From: Kitagawia praeruptora
Taxonomy: Eukaryota > Streptophyta > Magnoliopsida > Apiales > Apiaceae
DNA: 64,000 nt
NCBI GenBank assembly: GCA_037693485.1
Contig: CM075346.1
Coordinates: 45,554,001 to 45,618,000 of the forward strand
Direction of reading: 5' to 3'
Under the pieces are notes generated by a model that had not been told where the DNA came from, ran no database searches, and worked only from the letters and a program-made list of their open reading frames with translations. The position numbers were made by a program, and so were the translations under genes. Below are positions 1-9,445 of the stretch, one piece after another; the first letter of the stretch is position 1, and every line of letters starts with the position of its first letter.

Positions 1-1
1 G

Positions 2-586
2 CAGGAAAATTTCTATACTACCTACCAAGACCAGTACTTTGGGCCACCAATATACTTGTGTGATGTTGCTATGTTCCCCGTATGCACAGGTGGTCATTGG
101 TTTTTGTTTGTTGTGGACCTTGAACGAATGAAATTGCTTTTAATTGAACCTCTCCGGGAGCATGGATCTTATTGTGACTTACGAAAGGTGTACGCTAAGG
201 AGATTTATGTCATGGTAATCTTATGCAATGTTTTTTAAACCATTCTTCTTTCTTGAGGCAGTTACTAATTTTTTGTGGTAAATTTGTAGGAAAAATTATT
301 GCCGTGCATGCTTCATTTCTTGGAACCTTTGAGATTTGCTGAAGATAGTTTCATGGATGTGAAGTTCGTTACGGATCGACCGAAGCAACAAGGCGGCGCT
401 GATTGTGGCGTGTACGTTTGCAAGTATATGGATGCTATACTTGGCGGCATATCATTGAAAGATGCAATGTGGCACCCTGTACATGATGTTTTGACTTTTC
501 GGTATCGCATAGCTTGGGAGCTTTTTAAAGGGGAAGCACGGAAAATGACTACTGCCGGGTTACAACAGAGGCAGCTGGGACTTTAG
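2..586 (+). CDS. ULP1-type (C48) cysteine protease, C-terminal part, two exons
   Basis: Partial gene running in from before the window. Exon 1 (2-214) and exon 2 (290-586) are joined in phase 0 by an intron with GT at 215-216 and AG at 288-289. The protein shows the SUMO-protease core: the His motif GGHWFLFVVDL, then the Gln/Cys motif QQGGADCGVYVC. Family members cleave SUMO or SUMO-like tags using a Cys-His-Asp triad. The position normally holding Asp (as in YYYDSL) reads LLLIEPL, so Asp appears replaced by Glu. ULP1 genes are carried by some plant MULE and CACTA transposons. The convergent FAR1-like transposase at 3594-6107 fits the MULE case. The stop is at 584-586. The catalytic state is unknown, and the 5' part lies outside the window. 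Confidence 0.75.
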
Positions 587-864
587 TTAATTTTGATCAT
601 GTTTATTTGATTGTATTATTATTTTGTTAATTTTGCTTTGAAAGTAGGTAGTTGTATTGTTGTATTTATATTGGTTGGGATTGGTTGATATGGTATTTTG
701 CGTTTATGTGGTTAAAACAGGTTTTATAAAATGTAGATGGAAAGCAGTAAAAACAGATTCCTTATTGCAGCTTTTTTTGCTGTCTGTTTTTACTGGGTAG
801 AAGAAAAAACAAGCAGACCATTTAAAACCTATCCGCAATGACTCCTTGCGGATAGGTTTTGTTC
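587..864. other. Non-coding 3' flank with two hairpins
   Basis: No coding potential is seen. It holds an imperfect hairpin around 745-795 (arms AGTAAAAACAGA and its complement) and a second one, 827-862, built on the 19-bp dyad CCGCAATGACTCCTTGCGG (833-851). Both sit just after the ULP1 stop and could act in 3'-end formation or transposase binding; this is inference. Confidence 0.4.
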
Positions 865-1396
865 AATTAGATTTTTTTCCAGTTTTTCGAATATTAGGAA
901 AAACATATTTAAATTTGGGAAAAAAATAATTTTTAATTTATCTCAAGTTTTATATTTAACAATTGAAATAAATTAAAATTTTATCATTTTTCCAAATTTT
1001 AATATCAAGAAACAAAAAAAAATTAATGTGTCTATCCGCAACGCCTTATTGCGGGGAGGAGAGAGAAAAGCTACTGGACTCCTCTCTGCCGCAGTGAGGC
1101 GTCGCGGATAGCAGTAATTTTTTATTATTATTTATTTCTTGATATTAACAATCGAAAAAAGCATAAATTATATTTTATTCCTAATAATTAATTTAAAATT
1201 CGAGAAAAATGGAAAAAATTATTTTTCCCAATTTTTTAAACTAAAATTCGAAAGAAACGATTAATTTTAAATATAAATTTATGTTTTTTTCGAATTTTAA
1301 AGCAATAATTATAAATAATATTATTACTTAATAAAATATTGAAATATGAGCGGAATTCATTTCGCATTCATATATGAACGGTTGCTAAAACTTTCA

Positions 1397-1498
1397 GATG
1401 TGGCATTCATGGCCGAGTGGTTTGTTGCATATCGAAACATCGAGGTTAAGCGTGCTTGGGCTAGAGCAATTTAGGATGGGTGACCCACTAGGAAGTCT
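1397..1498 (+). ncRNA. 5S rRNA-like sequence in left arm
   Basis: The segment matches the 3' half of plant 5S rRNA closely: GGTTAAGCGTGCTTGGGC (A-box region) and GGATGGGTGACC (C-box region), followed by GGAAGTC and a T7 run, a Pol III-type terminator. The 5' half is diverged but of similar length. The orientation points into the element. 5S-derived segments are known in Cassandra TRIM LTRs and some SINEs. It is not a genuine 5S gene; transcription is possible but unproven. Confidence 0.7.
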
Positions 1499-1854
1499 TT
1501 TTTTGCATTTTTTTTAAAGTTTGCTTAAAAAAATCCTCTCTTTTCCAAAATATTCAATTTAAAAATCATATATGAATGCTTAAATTTTATTTTAATCCAA
1601 ATGTCCCAAGAAAAAATAATTTAGTAATTCAAAAAAATTATTACCTGATTTTTTTGAGCAACCTTAAAAAATATATATATTTTTTCCCATTTTTCACGAA
1701 TTTTAAATTAATTATTAGGAATAAAATATAATTTATGCTTTTTCCGATTTTTAAATGCAAATTTGTTCAAGTTTTAAAATAAAATTTGGGAAAAAAATAT
1801 TTTTTAATTTTTCTTTAATATTTGAAATAAATTGTAATATTATTGCGCACCTCT

Positions 1855-2045
1855 AACTGACGACAAGCTGTTGTCATGCTATTGTAGTACGCCGCGAGGA
1901 GTCATTGCGGATGGATACGTACGACAAGCTGATGTCATGCTATTGTCCGCGAGGAGTCATTGCGGATGGATACGTACGACAAGCTGATGTCATGCTGTTG
2001 TAATGCTCTTGTAGTATGCCGCAATGACTCATTGCGGCAGGATGC
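1855..2045. repeat. Tandem repeat of about 56 bp with dyad motif
   Basis: Three imperfect units contain ACGACAAGCTGATGTCATGC, a variable spacer and the dyad CCGCGAGGAGTCATTGCGG or CCGCAATGACTCATTGCGG (1892-1910, 1947-1965, 2019-2037). It lies just upstream of the TATA box of the coiled-coil ORF, so it may be a transposase-binding or enhancer array; that role is inferred. Confidence 0.7.
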
Positions 2046-2176
2046 ACCCACCAGTTTTACACAGTCTTCCATATGTTCAACTTACATTCCCAAAAATTCA
2101 AATGTTATTTTCAAGTTACATTAATTTTTTTTTTAAATTCCAATGTTGGAAAAATTTTACTTTATAATTTTTTCTC

Positions 2177-2184
2177 TATAAATA
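2177..2184 (+). promoter_or_regulatory. TATA box for the coiled-coil ORF
   Basis: TATAAATA inside CTCTATAAATACTCACA is a canonical plant core promoter, 74 bp before the ATG at 2258. The leader is pyrimidine-rich with CA-rich stretches, as in plant 5' UTRs. Confidence 0.55.
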
Positions 2185-2257
2185 CTCACACCCTCAACCT
2201 AAAATTTCATATTCTAATCTTCTTATCATTTTTCTCTCTAGCAACAAAGAGTAAATC

Positions 2258-2452
2258 ATGGATTCTAAAAATGAGAAGAATGCTAGTTTAAAAGCAAAGT
2301 TGGTAGAAGCCAAGAGAGAAATCAAGCTTCTTGAAGATAAAGTTGTTGATTTGGAGGTAAAAGTCGAAGATCTCGAAGAAGCCTTGAAAGAGGCTAACAT
2401 GGAGAATGCCTATTTGAGGAAATTGTACGGGCATGGAGATGAATATCCGTAG
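2258..2452 (+). CDS. Small coiled-coil protein (64 aa), unrecognised family
   Basis: The ORF starts at an ATG (AATCATGGAT context) after a TATA box and leader, and ends at TAG. Residues 8-56 form an almost uninterrupted heptad pattern rich in Leu, Val, Lys and Glu (for example KLLEDKVVDLEVKVEDLEEA), so a dimerising coiled coil is expected; the tail is LYGHGDEYP. No DNA-binding, membrane or catalytic motif is visible. It sits at the centre of the inverted-repeat element. AT-rich sequence downstream could serve polyadenylation. It could be an accessory transposon protein or a captured fragment of a host coiled-coil gene; I do not recognise the family. The placement of promoter, start and coil makes a chance ORF less likely. 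Confidence 0.5.
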   Translation: MDSKNEKNASLKAKLVEAKREIKLLEDKVVDLEVKVEDLEEALKEANMENAYLRKLYGHGDEYP

Positions 2453-2798
2453 ACGGAAGAAGAAGGAAGGCGAATCTCCGAAGAAATTTTTTTAAATAAA
2501 AATTGTATTTTGATGTTTTCCCCCTCCAAAATTATTATCCCCCTCCAAAATTATTATTAATGAATTAAAATTTTCTTTTCATGTTTATTCTAAAATTAAA
2601 ATTCTCTTTTTCCATTTTTTATTTTTTTTAAGTTTTCTCAAAAAAATTAGATAATAATTTTTTTGAATGGTAAATTATTTTTTCTTGCGACATTTGGATT
2701 AAAATAAAATTTAAGCATTCATATATGATTTTTAAATTGAATATTTTGGAAAAGAGAGGATTTTTTTAAGCAAACTTTAAAAAAAATGTAAAAAAAAA

Positions 2799-2897
2799 CT
2801 TCCCAGTGGGTCACCCATCCTAAATTGCTCTAGCCCAAGCATGCTTAACCTCGATGTTTCGATTCGCAACAAACCACTCGGCCAGGAATGCCACATC
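2799..2897 (-). ncRNA. 5S rRNA-like sequence in right arm
   Basis: Reverse-complement copy of the left-arm 5S-like segment, with GGATGGGTGACCCACTGGGA and a T-run immediately 3'. It also points toward the element centre. Small differences from the left copy show the arms are not perfectly identical. Confidence 0.65.
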
Positions 2898-3204
2898 TGA
2901 AAGCTTTAGCAACCGTTCATATATGAATGCGAAATGAATTCTGCTCATATTTCAATATTTTATTAAGTAATAATATTATTTATAATTATTGCTTTAAAAT
3001 TCGAAAAAAAAAATAAATTTATATTTTAAGTTAATCGTTTCTTTCGAATTTTAGTTTAAAAAATTGGGAAAAATAATTTTTTCCATTTTTCTCGAATTTT
3101 AAATTAATTATTAGGAATAAAATATAATTTATGCTTTTTTTCGATTTTTAATATCAGGAAATAAATAATAATAATAAATTATTGCTATCCGCAACGCCTC
3201 ATTG

Positions 3205-3325
3205 CGGCAGAGAGGAGTCCAGTAGCTTTTCTCTCTCCTCCCCTGTTTTCCCCTATAAAAGGGGAAAACAGGGGAGGAGAGAGAAAAGCTATTGGACTCC
3301 TCTCAGCCGCAATGAGGCGTTGCGG
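3205..3325. repeat. Secondary hairpin within the right arm
   Basis: Two inverted halves of GAGGAGTCCAGTAGCTTTTC-type sequence surround a centre reading CCCCTATAAAAGGGG. The left arm has only one half (about 1055-1110), so the right arm carries an extra inverted duplication. The centre also reads as a TATA-like core. Confidence 0.65.
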
Positions 3326-3593
3326 ATAGACACATTATTATTATTTTTTTGTTTCTTGATATTAAAATTTGGAAAAATGATAAAATTGCAATTTATTTCA
3401 ATTGTTAAATATAAAATTCGAGATAAATTAAAAATTATTTTTTTCCCAAATTTAAATATGTTTTTCCTAATATTCGAAAAACTGGAAAAAAAATCTAATT
3501 AAAACTAGTACAAATGCATGGATATACCTTACATTGAAAATTAAGATTATAATTAATAAAAATAGTTTCAAATATTACAGAATACAATTGAAA

Positions 3594-6107
3594 CTAATTG
3601 CCAGGACAATTTCTTCTATCATGGTTTGCTCCTACCAACCCACATTTTCCGCACTTTCGTTGCTTGGTTGTTGAAGTTGACGTTTCAATACCACTTTTAT
3701 ATCTTGCCGCTTTCTTTCGTCCCTTAGTTTGTGACATTGGAGGATCGAATATCGGATCATGATCCCAATCTTCTTGAGGAAACGACTCGTTCATTTTTTC
3801 GGTCTTATCTTCTTGTGGAAAAGCAATTTCCACGTGACACCTCTCTCGCACAATCAAGTTCATCACGTAGTTGAAACGTGGGACGGAACAACTACCAACA
3901 GCGCCTAAATTTTGAAATGATTTGCACAATGCACTATACCTTGATGCTTGTGATTCACCAACATTACCAAGAATGGGAGGGGTATAAGGTAGAGGTCCGG
4001 CAATTTTGTTGCCATTTTTTGTCCACCTAGACATGATGTAATCATTCGGTATACGTATTTTTTGTTCATGTCTAGGTAACGGATCATGTGTTTACAAATC
4101 ATCCCCGAATGTTCAAATTGCATACAAACACATTCAATCTTTCCATCAATATGGGCCGTCAACCGATAGCTTCTTTTATGATCCTCCGGCACGGTAGACT
4201 TCTCAACCACGAACATTTTAAACAAATGACATCCACCTTTAGTTTTCGTCACGACATAAGATGTACTTTTTAGAAGCTCCTTTTGAAAACGCCTAAACAT
4301 CTCTTTCGTGTAAATTTCGGATGCATGAATTTCCAAGGATGATTGCAATACTAGTCTCCTTTCCCTTTCTTCGCTCTCGTAGTCACTTTTAACCTCCCTA
4401 AGATATTGTGCCTCCAAAGCCTTTTGGGAATTCTCAATGAATTCTTTCAAACCGGTAGATGCTTGCACATATTCATCAAAAAATGAATTCATTGATTCGC
4501 TTCTAGAGCTAGTGGTCATACCGGCGGCAAAATGCGATTTTGTGTAAGCACGAATCCATTGATGTCTAATGCGATGCATTTCATTCAACCAAACATGATC
4601 CTCAAGTTTGTACTTCTTGACCAATTCCTCCCATCTACCTTCAAATTCCGTGGGTGACAACGACTTGTACACACATGCATTAAAATCCGTTTTGAATTCC
4701 GGATATTTGGTGTACAAACTAGATAACTTCTCGGGAAATTTACTACTTATATGCCATGTACAATATAAGTGATTTGTTTCGGGCATAACCGTGGCAATAG
4801 CATTTCCCAAAGCAATGTCTTGATCGGTAATTATTGTAGTGGGAGGTTTGTTGTCAACGGCTTCCAACCAAGTTTCTAAAACCCATTGATAAGAAGTCTC
4901 GGTCTCATCTCTCATGAGTGCAAATCCAAACAAAATATTTTGGTAATGGTGGTTCACCCCCGTAATAGGTATGAAAGGCATACAATACCTATTCGTTCGA
5001 TAAGTTGAGTCGAACTTCACCACATCACCAAAATTCTTGTAAGCGTTCATGCATCGAGGATCAACCCACACCAAACCTTTAACACGATTCTCGTTATCCA
5101 CATCCACTCGATAGAAGAAATGACCGAACGCATTCTCTTGTTGTAACTTTCGTAACAAGACCAAGCCACACTCCGCATCACCGGAATCAAACACTCGGCG
5201 CCAAATATCCCGTATGACATTACGTACATCTTGATTAGAAAACCCTAAATTTTCAATGCCTCCACATGTCTCACCAAGATATTTCATCACTTTACTCATC
5301 TCGATCCCCGATTTGTTAAACAACTCAATCAAGGGTGATCGGATCGATGTTGCGCGATGTTTGAAAAAATTGTCGCTTATCCGGTGTTACCATGGAATGA
5401 TTGTGTTTCAAATCAACCAAAGTTACCTTCCATTTGTTTACATTCACTAGGTGACATACGTACATTCGAGCATGACAATTCGTTCGTGGATCTACATCCC
5501 TAATGCGTCATTTTCCTTTATCAAGATAATCCGATTCCGGTGCTACTCTTCCACCCTTCTAACAAATAAACAAACGGGATGATGGATCATGACTCCGTTG
5601 ATGTTTATGAGTATTCCTAATAATTATCTCGAATCCGACATTTCGACCATAATTTCTATAAAAACTTTCTGCCTCATCTAATGTATCGAAAATCATTCCA
5701 ACACAAGGCACAACCTTATTAACATCCTCATCATCAATATTTTTTCCCATCCTAACATCCTCCTCATCATCAATTTTTTCCATCCTAATATCCTCATCTC
5801 CTTCACCATCATTTTTTCCCATCCCAAATTTCTCATCTTTTTCATCATCACCATCACTAATAATTATCTTGTTTTTACCCTTTCCATCATCATTTTTTTC
5901 CCCACCAACATCATCAACATTCATTCTATTTTTATGAACATTGTGATTCACTCTACGTTTATGAACACTACTATAATAATTAGCAATATCTACATCATCA
6001 ATAAATAATTTACGAGAAACATGCTTTTTTTTAACGGGCGGCGTAACATAATCATCACCATTACGTTCACTAGATGAACTAGAAGAGCTAAATAAAAATG
6101 AAGCCAT
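3594..6107 (-). pseudogene. FAR1/FHY3-like MULE transposase, degraded
   Basis: Read on the minus strand from an ATG at 6107 (protein start MASFLFSS). An acidic, low-complexity N-terminus leads into a FAR1 zinc-finger domain (FDTLDEAESFYRNYGRNVGF). The 475-codon block 5332-3905 holds the MULE DDE domain with FDSTYRTN (D108 of this block), ITDQD (D170) and the C-x2-H signature YCTWH (C191/H194). A SWIM zinc finger follows (C401-x-C403...C413-x-H415). A frameshifted C-terminus (4034-3594) carries a zinc knuckle, CGKCGLVGANHDRRNC. Lesions: TAG at 5561-5559, TGA at 5510-5508, a frameshift in the T6 run near 5365 and another near 4045. Family members are DNA transposases or domesticated light-signalling transcription factors; the ULP1 gene nearby favours a transposon. 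Domain identity is secure, but function is lost or needs unseen splicing. Confidence 0.85.
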
Positions 6108-6430
6108 TGAATAGAGCACTAACCTTAATTTTGGATGAATTTTTGAGCTCCAAACCCTTGAAATTCGTTAGTGTTTTCTGCTGTTTGAAAAAAAGGAAAT
6201 TGAAAAAAAAGACAAACTTTGTAACCTTAAAGGAAACAGATTTCACGCCTGCCGCAATGTTTCAATGCGGCCGGACGCCTTAAATGCCAACTGCCGCAAG
6301 GAAAACTTGCTACAGGTGGTTCATTTATGACCAGCCACCAACCATAATTAATGTCTAAAAATTTTTCAAAGCCACAACCAAACATTGCGGCAGTAAAATC
6401 TACCGCAATGTCTCATTGCGGTAGTAATTT
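6108..6430. other. Upstream region of the FAR1-like gene with dyad motifs
   Basis: Non-coding. Contains the 19-bp dyad twice: CCGCAATGTTTCAATGCGG (6252-6270) and CCGCAATGTCTCATTGCGG (6403-6421), plus half sites (CATTGCGGC near 6383). This may be the terminal or subterminal part of the MULE; no clear terminal inverted repeat partner lies in the window. Confidence 0.4.
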
Positions 6431-6722
6431 AAGATTATTATTTTTTAAATCTTTAAATATGCATCAAAATAATAAAATATATTAATTTTAACTTTAAAGT
6501 ATCTTTAATAATGTATTATGGATATTTTTTACATGTTATGTAGTTTAAATAATGATGGAATGACATGTACATCTCAATCTTAGATAACTGTTGAAAAATA
6601 AATCAGGATGGTAACATTTTTTGTTATTTTTTCTATTTAAAATATTTAATATAAATTTTTTCTTAACGCTTTCATTCATTTTAACTTACATTAATGTTTT
6701 ATGCTATTTTTTTCATTTTTAA
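6431..6722. other. AT-rich non-coding spacer
   Basis: Very AT-rich, without ORFs or recognisable repeats; nothing further seen. Confidence 0.5.
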
Positions 6723-7035
6723 GATTATCCGGGACAAAACACTAGTTAGGAGTACGGGTCAAATCGATAGTTGACCACGACTTTTACCTTCCAAATTAAT
6801 TTATTATTTTTTGAAATATTGGGAATATCACTAAATTAGACATATATTGACTTACGTGCGGTTGTATCGTCGATAAGTATTTTTTAAAAAATAGAAACAA
6901 CAATCCGGGACAAAGCACTAGTTAGATATACTGGTCAAATCGATAGTTCACTACCACTTTTACCATCCAAATAAACTTATTATTTTTTCAAAACTTGGGA
7001 ATATCACTAAATTAGACATATATTGACATATGTGC
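6723..7035 (+). repeat. Two diverged 176-bp satellite monomers
   Basis: Two copies of a unit with CCGGGACAAA..CACTAGTTA, GGGAATATCACTAAATTAGA and GTGCGGTTGTAT, spaced exactly 176 bp (6729 to 6905; 6849 to 7025). The same landmarks, spacing and orientation occur in the array at 10173-12071, so these are outlying, more diverged monomers of that family. Confidence 0.8.
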
Positions 7036-7185
7036 GGTTGTATTCGAGAAGTCTGTAATTTCCACTTATCGAGAAGTCTATATGATGGGTTGTTCGAGAA
7101 ATCATTCGAGAACTCAATTAAAAGAACTATTCGAGAAGTCAACATTCGAGAATTCAAGACACATCAGTTCGAGAACTCAGCCTGG
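7036..7185 (+). repeat. Cluster of TTCGAGAA motifs
   Basis: Seven copies of (T/A)TCGAGAA followed by (G/A/C/T)TC occur in about 140 bp (near 7041, 7066, 7089, 7105, 7131, 7146, 7170) with irregular spacing. It starts within the degenerate end of the second satellite monomer. Role unknown; clustered protein-binding sites or LTR subrepeats are possible. Confidence 0.55.
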
Positions 7186-8120
7186 TTTATTGATAATGTT
7201 AGCGTTCTCTAATGGAACATATCGAATGAAGATCAAAACCCAGGATTACTTTGCAACCCGTGACTTATAGACAGACACAGAGAATGTTACGAGTAGGGAG
7301 TCAAATTGTAAATATTTGAAGGCTCAAACTCTTCCAAGTGAAAGGTGAAATTAGTCACTGTTTATCCGACTTCAAAGGCAACAATAAGAGTGGAAGCAAC
7401 CTCCAACATGATTACATTACTACTGAAGAATTCAAAGTATATCTTGATGAATGCATAAGAATCAGCTGTTTTATCTGGGAAGTTCAAGTATAGCTCAATA
7501 AGCAGAAAAGCTTATTGACTTTCGAAAAGATTATCTTTTTTTATTAAAGCTACTTTCAGAGATAAAGATCCAAAGCAAAAAGATCTTTTGCATAAAGCAT
7601 CACGTGGGCTTGGAAGCTAAGTCAACACGAGAACTTAGTAACTTATGAAGAAAGAAACATACACTGACTTGAAGCATGCTAGGATTGTCCAAATCAAGGA
7701 AAGAAGATCTTCAAGACATTTCCAGAAATGGCTTTCACTTCAAGCATGTGTGCGTGACAAGTTATACCAAAAATGTATCATTACATTTCACGTAGCTTAC
7801 TTGTCTTCATATATTTTAAATAAGCTGTATGAGCAGCATAGTTTTAGTAAGAGAGAAAAAACTGAGCATGACGCACATTGCAGTAGGTTTTCTTGTAAAT
7901 ACAAGGACTTTGTAACCCGCAGCTCTGTATTTCTACATAGAGTATTTTCTTCAAATAATACCATCAGGTGGACCGAACAAACCCACATGAGATTTTTTAT
8001 ATCTTGTGTTGCATTTGTCCTAGATATCTTGTTTACTTTGTTTACTCTTTGTTCTTATAAACACTTGATCTTAAGAACTCACCAAGTCGAAAGAATTTAG
8101 TCCCTTCAACAATCTCGTGG
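7186..8120 (+). other. Possible LTR relic, non-coding
   Basis: No retroelement proteins. The segment has LTR-like composition, including TTGTAAATACAAGGACTTTG near 7891 and CTTATAAACACTTG near 8053. A 151-codon ORF (7645-8100) shows no family resemblance. No partner LTR, PBS or target duplication was found, so a solo or decayed LTR is only a suggestion. Confidence 0.25.
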
Positions 8121-8650
8121 TGCATAACTGGGAAATAACAACGTATAATCGTTTTTAAATAAAATCCCTCTTTTCTAGAAATATCACGGGCAGCGTTAAT
8201 TTCTCCTTTTCAAAAAACATTACGAGCAATTTATTTAGTTAAATAACATAATTAAACCATAATTACCATAAACGGATCAAATACCTTTTTCACCTAAAAC
8301 GTGTTACCTTTTTAGTTTTCTCCAACTAAATCATTTTTATCCAATTATATCACGGGCATTCTATTTAATAAAATAAAATAATAATTTAATAATTACTAAT
8401 AATTAACCGATTACCCTTTTCAACTAAAATCTATCATCTTTTTTATATTTTCTACTAAAATCCCTCATTTTCAAGAAATGTCACACATAGCATTTATATA
8501 ATCATTATCAAATTATCTCATTTAAAAATTTAAGACTCCAAAATTCATGTTTAAAAAAATTAATTCAAATTAATGAAAGAAAATTATATAATACTAAAAA
8601 AGACCGTACATACCACCAGTTTTAAGCTAGTTCACCTAAAACTAGTCATA
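8121..8650. other. AT-rich non-coding sequence with weak internal repetition
   Basis: Imperfectly repeated phrases such as TATCACGGGCA (near 8182 and 8349) and CAACTAAAATC. No genes or recognisable elements. Confidence 0.4.
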
Positions 8651-9445
8651 CCCATTTTTGTAGTAGTAGTATAGTGGTGTCAATTGTTGGAATTGTTCTT
8701 AAGTCAGCTGGCCATAATTTAAATACAAAAAAGAAAAAAGAAAAAATTCGCAACCCGCACCAAGCTCAAGAATTAATGCTGAAATTAATAGCTTTTTCAG
8801 AAAAAAAAATGAAAATGCCAATATGCGGAAAGAGGTGTTAAAAATACCCATTTGGTTACGCAAATGGCATTTGCGTACGGGAGATACACATCACGCAAAT
8901 GCGTGACCCTTGTAACGCATGTCAGGCATGCGTGATGACGTCATGTTACGTCATCACCATAGAGCACTCTGGTCATCTCTCCCCGCGAAAAATCACCTCC
9001 CCGATCGCCATCCCTCGATCTCAGCCATCTCTCAACTATCCTTTCATCTGAGCACATGAAAAACATCCCCACACCTCACTCTACCTTCCTCCCCGTTCTG
9101 TTTCTGTGATATTTGGCCCCGCAGGGGCGTGTGAAGGTCACCAAAGCTTTCAATCGAAAAAATAGGGGTTATTTGGGCATTTTCAATTGTGCATTAGAAG
9201 TGTAATAAAAGTGGTATATGTGTGTAGAGCTTTGAACGACGATTGTAATGGTATATGGTATGTGTTGGGAAAGTTCCGGATGGGGACGAACGAATAGATT
9301 GAAAAACCTCGCTGGAATCGCCACCGGAGCGCTCATCTGTGGTAAAAATGACGATGATGTCATCTAACGTTATCACGCATTTTAGGAATGCGTAACACTG
9401 GATACGTCAGTTGAAAATGCGTATCCCGACTTGCTCAACTGTTGC
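8651..9445. other. Non-coding region with GCATTTGCGT palindromes
   Basis: Contains a 19-bp palindrome ACGCAAATGGCATTTGCGT (8858-8876) and related motifs at 8890-8935 and 9370-9430 (GCATTTTAGGAATGCGT), suggesting subterminal repeats of an unidentified DNA transposon. The middle (8970-9300) is more GC-rich, but its minus-strand ORFs resemble nothing known. Confidence 0.35.

Larger units (their letters stand above)
865..3500. repeat. 2.6-kb inverted-repeat (palindromic) element with arms of about 0.8 kb
   Basis: The left arm (about 865-1660) reappears reverse-complemented as the right arm (about 2630-3500). AATTAGATTTTTTT near 866 matches AAAAAAATCTAATT ending at 3500, and the match continues through the 5S-like segment and beyond with small indels. 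The centre (1660-2630) holds tandem repeats and a short coiled-coil ORF. Long terminal inverted repeats fit a non-autonomous MULE or foldback element. No target duplication was found, so the outer ends are uncertain. It lies between the convergent ULP1 and FAR1-like genes and may be nested in, or part of, that transposon. Confidence 0.75.

Noticed and set aside
3182..3502. 106-codon ORF in the right arm of the palindromic element
   Set aside because: It spans a hairpin and low-complexity AT-rich sequence, with no promoter or composition typical of protein.
9169..9376. Overlapping minus-strand ORFs next to the CACTA end
   Set aside because: Two frames are open over the same bases, with no recognisable domain; likely chance.
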